NCBI GenBank assembly: GCA_947626435.1
Contig: CANQSB010000004.1
Coordinates: 1 to 64,000, forward strand
Source: an uncultured Lachnospiraceae bacterium
GTDB lineage: Bacteria; Bacillota; Clostridia; Lachnospirales; Lachnospiraceae
Direction: 5' to 3'
Length of the DNA stretch: 64,000 bases
Position numbers and translations under genes: made by a program. Of the stretch, positions 25,668 through 33,333 are shown piece by piece. A model generated the notes under the pieces. It was not told where the DNA came from and did no database searches. It saw only the letters and a program-made list of their open reading frames with translations. Numbering within the stretch: the stretch's first letter is position 1; every line of letters begins with the position of its first letter.

Positions 25668-27395
25668 GTGAAGAGAGTGATTATGTATTATTTGCGACCG
25701 TATTATCTTCGGATGATGTTTGGGTTTGTGATAAAGTTTGTGGGGACTATTATGGATTTGTGTCTGCCTTGGATTTTGGCGTATATGATTGATACGGTTA
25801 TTCCGCAGGGGAGGCAGGGGGATATATTTTTCTGGGGCGTTGTGATGTTTGGGTGCTCTGTGCTTGCGCTTGTGTTTAATGTTATTGCAAACAGGATGGC
25901 GTCGAAGGTGGCGAGGGATGCTACGCAGGCGGTGAGGCATGATTTGTTTGAGCGGATTATGTGGCTTTCACATTCGCAGACTGACGGTTTTACTAAGCCG
26001 TCGCTTATATCGCGGCTTACGACGGATACTTACAATGTGCATCAGATGCTGGGGCGGGTGCAGCGTCTTGGGGTGCGGGCGCCGATTTTGATTGTGGGGG
26101 GTATTTTGGTGACGCTTACGCTTGACCCTGTGTTGACGCTGGTGTTGGTGTCGGTTATGCCTGTTATTGTGTTTATCACTGTGTATGTTTCAAAGAAAAG
26201 TATTCCCATGTATACGGCACTGCAGGCGGCTGTGGACCAGTTTGTGCGGATTATACGCGAGGATGTGGCGGGGATACGCGTCATAAAGGCGTTGTCAAAG
26301 ACTGACTATGAGAAGGAAAAGTATGACGCTGTGAATAAGGAGGTAGTGGGGCGCGAGAGGAAGGCTGACACTACGATGGCGGTGGTAAATCCGAGTATGA
26401 ATATGTTCCTTAATCTGGGGCTTGTGTTTGTCGTGCTGGCGGGGGCTTACCGCGTGAATGCGGGGCTTTGCGAGGTTGGGAAGATACTGGCGTTTCTTAC
26501 TTATTTTACTATTATACTTAACGCGATGATAAATATTTCAAAGATGTTCGTGATTATATCAAAGGCTGTGGCGTCGGCGGACCGTATTGTGGAGGTAATT
26601 GACGCGCCGCCTGAAATGCTCTGCGGGGTGTTTGAGCGGCTTGAAAATGAGGACGCGTTTATCAGGTTTGAGCATGTGAGCTTTTCATACAAGGGCGGAG
26701 AGCCGGATGTTGACGATATAAGCTTTTCGCTGAAAAGGGGAGAAACGCTTGGAATACTGGGGGCTACGGGTTCAGGGAAAAGCACGATTGCGCAGCTTCT
26801 CATGCGATTTTATGATGCTGACAGTGGTGCCATATACATAGATGGGGAGGACATACGCTCGATAGAGGCGAAGGCGCTGCGGGATAAGTTTGGAGTGGTG
26901 TTTCAAAACGATACGCTTTTTGAGCAGTCGATTACGGAGAATATCAGGCTTGGCAGGGAGCTTAGTGATGAGCAGGTAAAGGAAGCTGTGCTTTATGCCA
27001 GGGCGAAGGAGTTTGTCGAGGAGAAAGGACGCGGTTATGACAAGCTTGTCAATATCAGAGGCGCGAATTTGAGCGGTGGGCAGAAGCAGCGTATTCTGAT
27101 TGCGAGGGCGCTTGCCGCGCATCCTGAGATACTGGTGCTTGATGATTCGTCGAGTGCGCTTGACTATAAGACGGACGCGGCGCTTAGGCATGAGCTTGCG
27201 GAGCATTTCAAGGATACGACGAAGGTGATTATTGCGCAGCGAATAAGCTCTGTGATGTACGCCGACCATATTTTGGTGCTTGATGACGGCAAAATGATTG
27301 GCTATGGCACACATAATGAGCTTATGGAAAGCTGTGAGGTTTATCGTGAGATAGGCATTTCGCAGATAGGCGAAGGGCAGGAGGTATCTGTTTGA
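25668..27395 (+). CDS. heterodimeric ABC exporter subunit with degenerate ATP site
   Basis: Multidrug-type exporter half. Membrane domain about residues 1-300, ATPase domain with Walker A GATGSGKST, a normal signature LSGGQKQRILIARA, but Walker B LVLDDSSSALD, where the catalytic Glu is replaced by Asp. This is the hallmark of the non-catalytic subunit in TM287/288-like or BmrCD-like heterodimers. I place the start at GTG 25668, 10 bp behind GGAGG; ATG 25683 is an alternative, and the ORF-track start is too far upstream. Its partner is the 28336 gene, with an SGNH hydrolase gene in between. Confidence 0.9.
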   Translation: MKRVIMYYLRPYYLRMMFGFVIKFVGTIMDLCLPWILAYMIDTVIPQGRQGDIFFWGVVMFGCSVLALVFNVIANRMASKVARDATQAVRHDLFERIMWLSHSQTDGFTKPSLISRLTTDTYNVHQMLGRVQRLGVRAPILIVGGILVTLTLDPVLTLVLVSVMPVIVFITVYVSKKSIPMYTALQAAVDQFVRIIREDVAGIRVIKALSKTDYEKEKYDAVNKEVVGRERKADTTMAVVNPSMNMFLNLGLVFVVLAGAYRVNAGLCEVGKILAFLTYFTIILNAMINISKMFVIISKAVASADRIVEVIDAPPEMLCGVFERLENEDAFIRFEHVSFSYKGGEPDVDDISFSLKRGETLGILGATGSGKSTIAQLLMRFYDADSGAIYIDGEDIRSIEAKALRDKFGVVFQNDTLFEQSITENIRLGRELSDEQVKEAVLYARAKEFVEEKGRGYDKLVNIRGANLSGGQKQRILIARALAAHPEILVLDDSSSALDYKTDAALRHELAEHFKDTTKVIIAQRISSVMYADHILVLDDGKMIGYGTHNELMESCEVYREIGISQIGEGQEVSV

Positions 27396-27452
27396 ACTGC
27401 TGAAGCGGCATGGAAGGTTAAAAAACGAAAGGACTAAAATGGAGGGATTGAG

Positions 27453-28082
27453 ATGAAGAAATTAGCGATTATCGGGGATTCTTACAGTACCTATGAGGGG
27501 TATATGCCTGAAGGGTATTCGTATTGGTACGGTACGGTGAACGAGGCGCCGAATGATGTGGAGCGGGTAGAGGAGACCTGGTGGCATAGGCTCTGCTCGG
27601 AAAGAGGCTATGAGATTGCGGCAAATTGCAGCTTCAGCGGAAGCGCGGTATGCTATTCGGGCTATCCTGAGATGGACGGAAAGGGTACAGCGTTTGTTAC
27701 GCGTATGCATCGGGAATTTGGTGAGCTGAAAAGCGCCGGAATCAAGCCGGATTGGATTATCATATTTGGCGGTACTAATGATTTCTGGGCGCAGAGTCCG
27801 ATTGGCAGAATAAAATACGGTCCGAAGTCGGAGGAGGATTTGTTTTCGTTTGCGCCGGCGTTTTGCCTTATGGTGGAGTACATTACGGAGAATTTTCCGG
27901 ACAGCAGAATTACGGTGCTGCTGAATGATGAAATCACATCTGAGATTAGGAATGTGCAGAAAGAAGTCAGCAGGCATTTTGGAGTGGAGCTGTTGGAACT
28001 GAAAAACATTGACAAGCAGAACGGGCATCCGTCAAAGCTTGGGATGAAGCAGATTGCGGAGGCTTTGATGGAAATAGAGTAA
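27453..28082 (+). CDS. SGNH/GDSL-family hydrolase
   Basis: 209 aa cytoplasmic-looking esterase (no signal peptide). Block I GDSYSTYEG with the nucleophile Ser, an Asn/Gly region at ANCSFSGSAVC, block III FGGTNDF and block V HPSKLG with the catalytic His are present. Acts on an ester or acetyl group of unknown substrate. It sits between the two halves of an ABC exporter, 57 bp after the first, so a link to the exporter's cargo is possible (inference). Confidence 0.88.
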   Translation: MKKLAIIGDSYSTYEGYMPEGYSYWYGTVNEAPNDVERVEETWWHRLCSERGYEIAANCSFSGSAVCYSGYPEMDGKGTAFVTRMHREFGELKSAGIKPDWIIIFGGTNDFWAQSPIGRIKYGPKSEEDLFSFAPAFCLMVEYITENFPDSRITVLLNDEITSEIRNVQKEVSRHFGVELLELKNIDKQNGHPSKLGMKQIAEALMEIE

Positions 28083-28170
28083 TTAAAAGCTGGGAAAATC
28101 AGTACGCGGACAGGGAAAAAAGCCGCATGACAGATGATAAGAAAAATGGTAGAAAGCGGTTGTAGATAAG

Positions 28171-28305
28171 CATTTGCGAAACTCTATTCGACAACATAGA
28201 ATTTAGGCAAAATATATAAAATAAGCGGCGTCTCGCGAAGCGCCTAGCCGCGTTTTTATATATTTTGCCTAAATTCGGACAGTTTAGAACACATTTCACA
28301 ATTAA
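28171..28305 (+). repeat. long-hairpin dispersed repeat, copy 1
   Basis: A perfect 23 bp stem (GAATTTAGGCAAAATATATA... with its complement ...TATATATTTTGCCTAAATTC) continues through GCGGC/GCCGC to a short GC-rich loop. Conserved flanks lie on both sides: CTATTC...ATA before and GGACAGTTTAGAA...TTTCACAATTA after. Copy 2 lies at about 51657-51824. The end of the element is about 30 bp before the ATG of the next ABC gene. The remaining gap (28083-28170) shows nothing else. Confidence 0.85.
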
Positions 28306-28335
28306 CTAGCTATTAAAAAAGGGGAGGGCGCATAA

Positions 28336-30108
28336 ATGGCAGATAAGCAGAACCAGAAGTATGAAAAACCGAAAAACAGAAAAGGGACAATGCTGCGGCT
28401 TGGCGTGTATATGATGAAGTATAAGTTTTTGCTGCTTTTTGCGCTTGCGCTCACTGTGGGGAGCAATGTGATGGCGCTGATAGGACCTATGCTTTCGGGC
28501 TATGCTATAGACGCGATAGAGCTTGGAAAGGGGAAAGTGGATTTTCAGCGCGTGTTTTATTACGCGGGGCTTATGGTGGTGTTTTATCTGCTTTCATCGC
28601 TGTTGTCGTATGCGCTTGCGGTGCTGATGATAAATATAAGCCGCAAGGTCGTGTATCAGATGCGCCATGATGTGTTCCACAAGCTTATGGAGCTGCCTGT
28701 CGGGTATTTTGACACGCACCAGACGGGCGATATCATAAGCCGTATTTCGTATGACATAGATACGGTAAATACATCGCTTTCTAATGATATCGTGCAGATT
28801 TTGACTACGGTTATTACGGTCATCGGCGCGCTTTTTATGATGGTGGTGATTTCGCCGAGGCTTGTGCTTGTGTTTGCGGTTACGGTGCCGCTTTCCATAG
28901 TGATTACAAAGTATCTGACGGGAAAGACGCGTCCGATGTTCCGCCTGCGGTCGAGGAAGCTTGGCGAGCTTAACGGCTTTGTAGAGGAGATGATTTCGGG
29001 GCAGAAGACGCTGAAAGCATACAATCAGGAGGAAAATACAATCACGCGCTTTGACGGCAAAAATGAGGAGGCGGTCGAGGCGTACTACAGGGCGGAGTAT
29101 TATGGCAGCGTCGTCGGACCGTCGGTAAATTTTGTGAATAATCTTTCGCTCACGCTGGTAAGTACATTCGGGGCTTTTCTGTTTTTACATGGGCAGTTGA
29201 GTGTGGGAAAAATTTCGTCATTTGTCTTATATGCGAGAAAATTTTCGGGGCCGATAAACGAGGCGGCAAATATTATAAGCGAGCTGCAGTCGGCGCTTGC
29301 TGCGGCGGAGCGCGTTTTCAATATGATTGACGAGCTGCCTGAGCCTGCCGACAGAGAGAATGCCCTTATTCTTGAGCATACGGACGGTGATGTGCGCCTT
29401 GAAAATGTGAGCTTTGGCTACAATAATGACACACCTGTCATAAAAAATCTGAACCTGCACGCTGCGCGTGGCAGACTTGTCGCTGTGGTAGGGCCTACGG
29501 GCGCAGGAAAGACTACGCTGATAAATCTGCTAATGCGTTTTTATGACACTGATGACGGAAATATATATGTTGACAATAATGACATAAGGGAGATAACGCG
29601 TTCAAGCCTGCGCCGTTCATATGCCATGGTGCTGCAGGACACATGGCTTTTCCAGGGGACGATTTTTGAAAATATTGCTTACGGATGCGCTGACGCGACT
29701 TATGACGAGGTGGTTGAGGCGGCAAAGGCGGCAAAAATCCATTCTTATATAAAGCGCCTGCCTGACGGATATGATACTGTCCTTACTGACGACGGCACGA
29801 ATATTTCCAAGGGGCAGAAGCAGCTTCTCACGATTGCGAGAGCAATGCTGATGGATGCGCGCATGCTGATACTTGACGAGGCGACTTCAAATGTGGATAC
29901 GCGGACGGAAATTCAGATACAGCAGGCGATGCGCAGGCTGATGGAGGACAAGACATGCTTCGTCATTGCGCATAGGCTTTCGACGATAAAGAATGCTGAT
30001 GTGATACTTGTCGTAAACCATGGCGAGATAGTCGAGCAGGGAAGCCATAAAGAGCTCATGGAGAAGAAAGGGTTTTATAGCCAGCTTTATAATGCGCAGT
30101 TTGAGTGA
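28336..30108 (+). CDS. heterodimeric ABC exporter subunit with catalytic ATP site
   Basis: 590 aa exporter half. Membrane domain about residues 30-320, ATPase domain with Walker A GPTGAGKTT, Walker B LILDEATSNVD with catalytic Glu, H-loop IAHRLST. The signature is unusual, ISKGQKQLL instead of LSGGQ, which fits the heterodimer rule that the altered signature faces the degenerate site of the partner. It therefore complements the subunit at 25668. SD GGGGAGGG lies 9 bp before the ATG. The function is likely drug or lipid export; cargo not predictable. Confidence 0.92.
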   Translation: MADKQNQKYEKPKNRKGTMLRLGVYMMKYKFLLLFALALTVGSNVMALIGPMLSGYAIDAIELGKGKVDFQRVFYYAGLMVVFYLLSSLLSYALAVLMINISRKVVYQMRHDVFHKLMELPVGYFDTHQTGDIISRISYDIDTVNTSLSNDIVQILTTVITVIGALFMMVVISPRLVLVFAVTVPLSIVITKYLTGKTRPMFRLRSRKLGELNGFVEEMISGQKTLKAYNQEENTITRFDGKNEEAVEAYYRAEYYGSVVGPSVNFVNNLSLTLVSTFGAFLFLHGQLSVGKISSFVLYARKFSGPINEAANIISELQSALAAAERVFNMIDELPEPADRENALILEHTDGDVRLENVSFGYNNDTPVIKNLNLHAARGRLVAVVGPTGAGKTTLINLLMRFYDTDDGNIYVDNNDIREITRSSLRRSYAMVLQDTWLFQGTIFENIAYGCADATYDEVVEAAKAAKIHSYIKRLPDGYDTVLTDDGTNISKGQKQLLTIARAMLMDARMLILDEATSNVDTRTEIQIQQAMRRLMEDKTCFVIAHRLSTIKNADVILVVNHGEIVEQGSHKELMEKKGFYSQLYNAQFE

Positions 30109-30173
30109 ATGATTTTTGATTTTTATGGCAAAGCCTGATTGCAAAAAATGAATTATGGGAGGAATGGAAGGTT

Positions 30174-30695
30174 ATGGAGAATAAAGCAGAAATAAGGTTG
30201 GAACTGCAGGATACGGAGTGGGCTTTTGAGTATACGGATCATGACAGGGAAATTGTCAGGGCAATTGTTTTTGATGAGCAGGGATATTATTATTTTGTGA
30301 GGGTTATGCGCGACGACCATTTTGGCAAGGCTGCTTTGATTGAGACATCGGGCGGCGGAGTTGAAGAAAAAGAGAGTTTGACTGATGCGCTGAAACGGGA
30401 ATTAAGTGAAGAGCTTGGCGCAGAGGTTCAGATACTTTGCAAAATCGGGGTTGTGGATGATTACTATAATTTAATTCACAGGCACAATATCAACAACTAT
30501 TATCTTTGTAAGGCTTTGTCTTTTGGAGAGACGCATATGATGCGTGATGAGATAGAAGACTTTCACTTGTCTACTCTGAAAATGACATATGATGAGGCTT
30601 TGAAGGAATATGAAAAGTGTGCCGATACAAAATTGGGGAGGCTGATTGCAAACAGGGAAGTGCCTATTTTGCGGAGAGCGAAGGAGCTGCTATGA
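30174..30695 (+). CDS. NUDIX hydrolase
   Basis: 173 aa. The Nudix box GGGVEEKESLTDALKRELSE-ELGAEV is complete, with the metal-binding RELSEELG residues. The family hydrolyses nucleoside diphosphates linked to another moiety. Substrate unknown. Its stop overlaps the GNAT gene start (ATGA), so the two are coupled. Confidence 0.92.
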   Translation: MENKAEIRLELQDTEWAFEYTDHDREIVRAIVFDEQGYYYFVRVMRDDHFGKAALIETSGGGVEEKESLTDALKRELSEELGAEVQILCKIGVVDDYYNLIHRHNINNYYLCKALSFGETHMMRDEIEDFHLSTLKMTYDEALKEYEKCADTKLGRLIANREVPILRRAKELL

Positions 30696-31126
30696 TGATA
30701 AGGGATATGCGTAAAGCGGACGCTGAAAAAGTAATAGATATGATGCGGGTATTTTATGCCTCACCCGCGGTATTGAGCAACGGCTCGGAAGAGATTTTCA
30801 GGAGCGATGTAGAAAATTGTGTGTCAGATTGTCCATATTTAGAGGGGTATGTTTTTGACGAGGGCGGGGAGCTTTTAGGTTATGCGATGGCGGCGAAAAG
30901 CTTTTCTACAGAGTTTGGAAAGCCATGCGTATGGATAGAGGACTTGTATGTCAAACCGGAGTATCGCGGCAGGGGCATGGGAGCGGCGTTTTTTGATTAT
31001 ATTGAGGGAAAATATTCTGACTGCATATTCAGGCTTGAGGCAGAAAGGGAGAATGTTAATGCTGTCCGTTTGTATGAAAAGTGCGGGTATGAGGTTTTGG
31101 ATTATCTGGAGATGAAGAAAGGCTAG
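30692..31126 (+). CDS. GNAT-family N-acetyltransferase
   Basis: 144 aa from the ATG at 30692, which overlaps the NUDIX stop and has GGAG 6 bp upstream; the ORF-track start is inside the NUDIX gene. Acetyl-CoA binding motif A: IEDLYVKPEYRGRGMGAAFFDYIE, motif B: LEAERENVNAVRLYEKCGYEV. Substrate unknown, possibly an amine or a peptide N terminus. Confidence 0.92.
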   Translation: MMIRDMRKADAEKVIDMMRVFYASPAVLSNGSEEIFRSDVENCVSDCPYLEGYVFDEGGELLGYAMAAKSFSTEFGKPCVWIEDLYVKPEYRGRGMGAAFFDYIEGKYSDCIFRLEAERENVNAVRLYEKCGYEVLDYLEMKKG

Positions 31127-31168
31127 GTAAAAGCAAAAAAATTAACAAAAAACAACGGAGGAAGCAAA

Positions 31169-31918
31169 ATGATTATTGATTCATTCGACCCGAAGAGTGA
31201 GGCAATCATTTCACCGAAAGCATTTTTTGGCGAACAAGGGAAAATCTGCGATATTGCGATAGGTACATTTTCAAGAGAAATATATCCTGCCGTACTGGAA
31301 CGGTTTCCAAATGAGCAGATAGGGGAAGTGCGGGCGGCAAATCAGATTAAACCTATACATCTTTTGAATATCAATGATAAGAAAATTGCCTTTTATCTTT
31401 CAGAAATTGGAGCCGCGCTTGCCGGAACGGATATAATTGAAATCAACTGGCATACGGGAGCGGGGAAATTTATCCTTTTCGGTTCAGCGGGAGCTTTAGA
31501 TAATGCAAAGACGAAAGGAAAATATGTGATTCCTTCAGAGGCGTATCGTGATGAAGGTATGTCTTATCATTACGCTCCTCCGTCAGATTACATAACAATA
31601 AAAAACGCGGATGTTGTTGAGAAAATATTTACAAAGCATGGATTTCCCTTTGTAAAAGGAAGAGTGTGGACGACCGATGCGATTTATCGGGAAACACGCG
31701 ACCTTGCAGAGAAAAGAAAAAGAGAGGGCTGCCTTGCGGTGGAGATGGAGCTTGCAGGAGTTCAGGCTGTCTGCGATTTCCACAAAATAGAACTCTATGA
31801 CTTCCTTGTGACGGGAGATGTCGTTGACACAGAGGACTATAATGCGGATGGACTGCACGAAGCAAACCACGACATGGAGAAATTTTTTGCGGCGTTGAGT
31901 ATAGCCGAAGAGCTTTGA
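31169..31918 (+). CDS. nucleoside phosphorylase-family protein (uridine phosphorylase-like)
   Basis: 249 aa PNP/UDP phosphorylase superfamily. LFGSAGALDNAKTKGKYVIP corresponds to the GxSGGL-type phosphate region and VEMELAGVQAVCDFH to the EMEaaG ribose-binding motif. The family cleaves a nucleoside with phosphate to a free base and a sugar phosphate. The spacing from GNAT is 42 bp with a GGAGG site. The exact nucleoside is unknown; the sequence is somewhat divergent from classic Udp. Confidence 0.85.
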   Translation: MIIDSFDPKSEAIISPKAFFGEQGKICDIAIGTFSREIYPAVLERFPNEQIGEVRAANQIKPIHLLNINDKKIAFYLSEIGAALAGTDIIEINWHTGAGKFILFGSAGALDNAKTKGKYVIPSEAYRDEGMSYHYAPPSDYITIKNADVVEKIFTKHGFPFVKGRVWTTDAIYRETRDLAEKRKREGCLAVEMELAGVQAVCDFHKIELYDFLVTGDVVDTEDYNADGLHEANHDMEKFFAALSIAEEL

Positions 31919-31931
31919 TGATAATGAGAAT

Positions 31932-32451
31932 TTATTGCCACTCTTTTTTGCTGAGCGGCTTTATGTAATTTTTTTTCAAATCACGGATATTTCCGAAAAA
32001 AGCCATTTCAGATTTAGAAAACATATTGTTTTTCATTTTAAGCTTCACAAGTTCTATCGTACATAAAAGGTCAGCCGCCTGAAACAGCTTATACTCTACA
32101 GGCATTACTTTACGAAAAACCGGATTGGGTAACAAGGCATTAAAAACTGAAGACAGTATCTTACTTACTTCAATCTGCCCGTTATCATAATAAATTTTGA
32201 CAATATCAAAGGAAAGAAATTCTGTGTAATGCTCATGGATGAATTGCGATATTTGTTTGGAGAGCTTTCCGGTTGCTTCGACGACATCAGAAATATTTTT
32301 CTTTTCAATAGAAAAACATTTGTATCGTATATTAATCTGCCGTATGAAAGCAACCATTTTGTTAAAAATATGACGGCGCTCTTTTACAGACATGTTTTCA
32401 TAATTCTCTAAAGTCGCCTGATTCATCAATGAAAATGCTAAGTTCCTTCAA
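31932..32451 (-). pseudogene. DUF3800 family gene, internal deletion and frameshift
   Basis: The C-terminal two thirds of a DUF3800 protein is intact in one frame (31932-32429, with KMVAFIRQINIRYKCFSIEKK and YYDNGQIEV). The expected N terminus, KELSIFIDESGDF, is found directly upstream in another frame, starting at a TTG (32451), and runs into a stop after FREL. About 50 residues between the two parts are missing. DUF3800 proteins carry a DExD RNase H-like motif, of which only the first part (DESGDF) remains here. They are often found near defence or mobile loci. A small protein from 32429 could still be made, but without the catalytic part. Confidence 0.75.
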
Positions 32452-32475
32452 TATTTGCTACCCCTGTAATCGTTA

Positions 32476-32500
32476 TAAAAAGGCGGGGAACTTCCCCGCC
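32476..32500 (-). terminator. intrinsic terminator of the leader RNA
   Basis: On the minus strand GGCGGGGAA-G-TTCCCCGCC, a perfect 9 bp GC-rich stem, is followed by TTTTTAT. Confidence 0.85.
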
Positions 32501-32552
32501 GATGATGGACCTGGGTCTTACGACCAGCCCAAATGAAATCATTGATTTCTTT
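32476..32552 (-). ncRNA. short structured leader or small RNA ahead of the DUF3800 remnant
   Basis: A strong minus-strand promoter and an intrinsic terminator bracket about 77 nt without an ORF. The predicted RNA begins with the palindrome GAAATCAATGATTTC, has a second hairpin around CTGGTCGTAAGACCCAG and ends in the terminator stem. The DUF3800 start lies 25 bp downstream of the terminator, so the RNA could be an attenuator leader for that gene or an independent small RNA. I cannot match it to a known RNA family. Confidence 0.5.
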
Positions 32553-32558
32553 CTAATT

Positions 32559-32587
32559 ATTATATGCTGAAACTGGTAAAAAATCAA
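32559..32587 (-). promoter_or_regulatory. promoter of the leader RNA
   Basis: On the minus strand TTGATT, a 17 bp spacer and a perfect TATAAT, placed so that transcription would start near 32552. Confidence 0.65.
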
Positions 32588-32638
32588 CATAAAATTTTAA
32601 TGTGTGATAAAAGAAGATTAAAGAATGGATTTATGCGG

Positions 32639-32667
32639 TTGAAAGCCGTACACGGTTTTGATATACT
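32639..32667 (+). promoter_or_regulatory. promoter of the HD hydrolase remnant
   Basis: TTGAAA, a 17 bp spacer and TATACT, about 85 bp upstream of an ATG with AGGAGGT. The promoter is still intact though its gene is broken. Confidence 0.55.
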
Positions 32668-32750
32668 AAACAAAAAATATAGATGAAAGACTCATAAAGC
32701 AGTTAAAACAATAACAGCTTTTTACGAAGAAATTAAAAGAGGAGGTCTTT

Positions 32751-33212
32751 ATGCTGCCAACAATACAAGAGGCAAAAAAGGAACTGGAAATCGCGGGACA
32801 GTTAAATCCCGGACCATGGACGGCACATTCAGTCAATGTAGGAATTGCGGCAAGGAATATTGCGCGGAAGAATTTAACTATGAACCGACAACAGAGGAAG
32901 AAAAGGAAATAAAAGCTTACATACTTAATTGTCAGGCGGATGATTACGACAAATTAATTCAGATATGCGACGCATTGGCAACGGATTACGGATTTGTAAT
33001 TTTGGAAAAGCGTTTTGTGGGTGTGACACGCAGATATGGAATCATGGAAACATATATACAAGGCTGGGAGATTACTTAAAAAAAAAGAATATTTTGAAAC
33101 GAAAATAGGCTGTTCCATTTATGATGTGCTTCCTGATATCGGCAGAACGACCTTGTTATGCCCGCCGCCGTGGAAGCCGGATAAAAGCAAAACGGCGGGT
33201 GCCGATGCTTGA
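32751..33212 (+). pseudogene. HD-domain phosphohydrolase remnant
   Basis: An ATG with AAGAGGAGGT opens MLPTIQEAKKELEIAGQLNP...GPWTAHSVNVG, the usual N terminus of a bacterial HD superfamily hydrolase. Near AARNIA the reading changes frame, the central HD part is missing, and the C-terminal part (EEEKEIKAYILNCQADDYDK, LIQICDALA, FVILEKRFVGVTRRYG) follows in another frame (ORF 32816-33079). A second shift at an A9 run moves the last piece (KKEYFETKIGCSIYDVLPD) to a third frame ending at 33212. At least two lesions, so non-functional. Confidence 0.75.
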
Positions 33213-33333
33213 GGAGATCGTTATAGACATCTGCTTTACATGCTTTATATGAAGGCGGATTATACCGCCAAACCTGATATGAGAAATAAGGTATATCCGC
33301 AGGAGAAAACTGTTTACGAGGAGTGAAAATTTG

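Noticed and set aside
32564-32686. Small plus-strand ORF MLKLVKNQHKILM... opposite the leader RNA, considered as a type I toxin
   Set aside because: Not hydrophobic, no ribosome site, and it does not converge on the shared terminator as toxin/antitoxin pairs do.
32816-33079. 87 aa ORF taken as an intact small gene
   Set aside because: It is the C-terminal part of the HD hydrolase remnant; its ATG lies inside the older reading frame and has no ribosome site.
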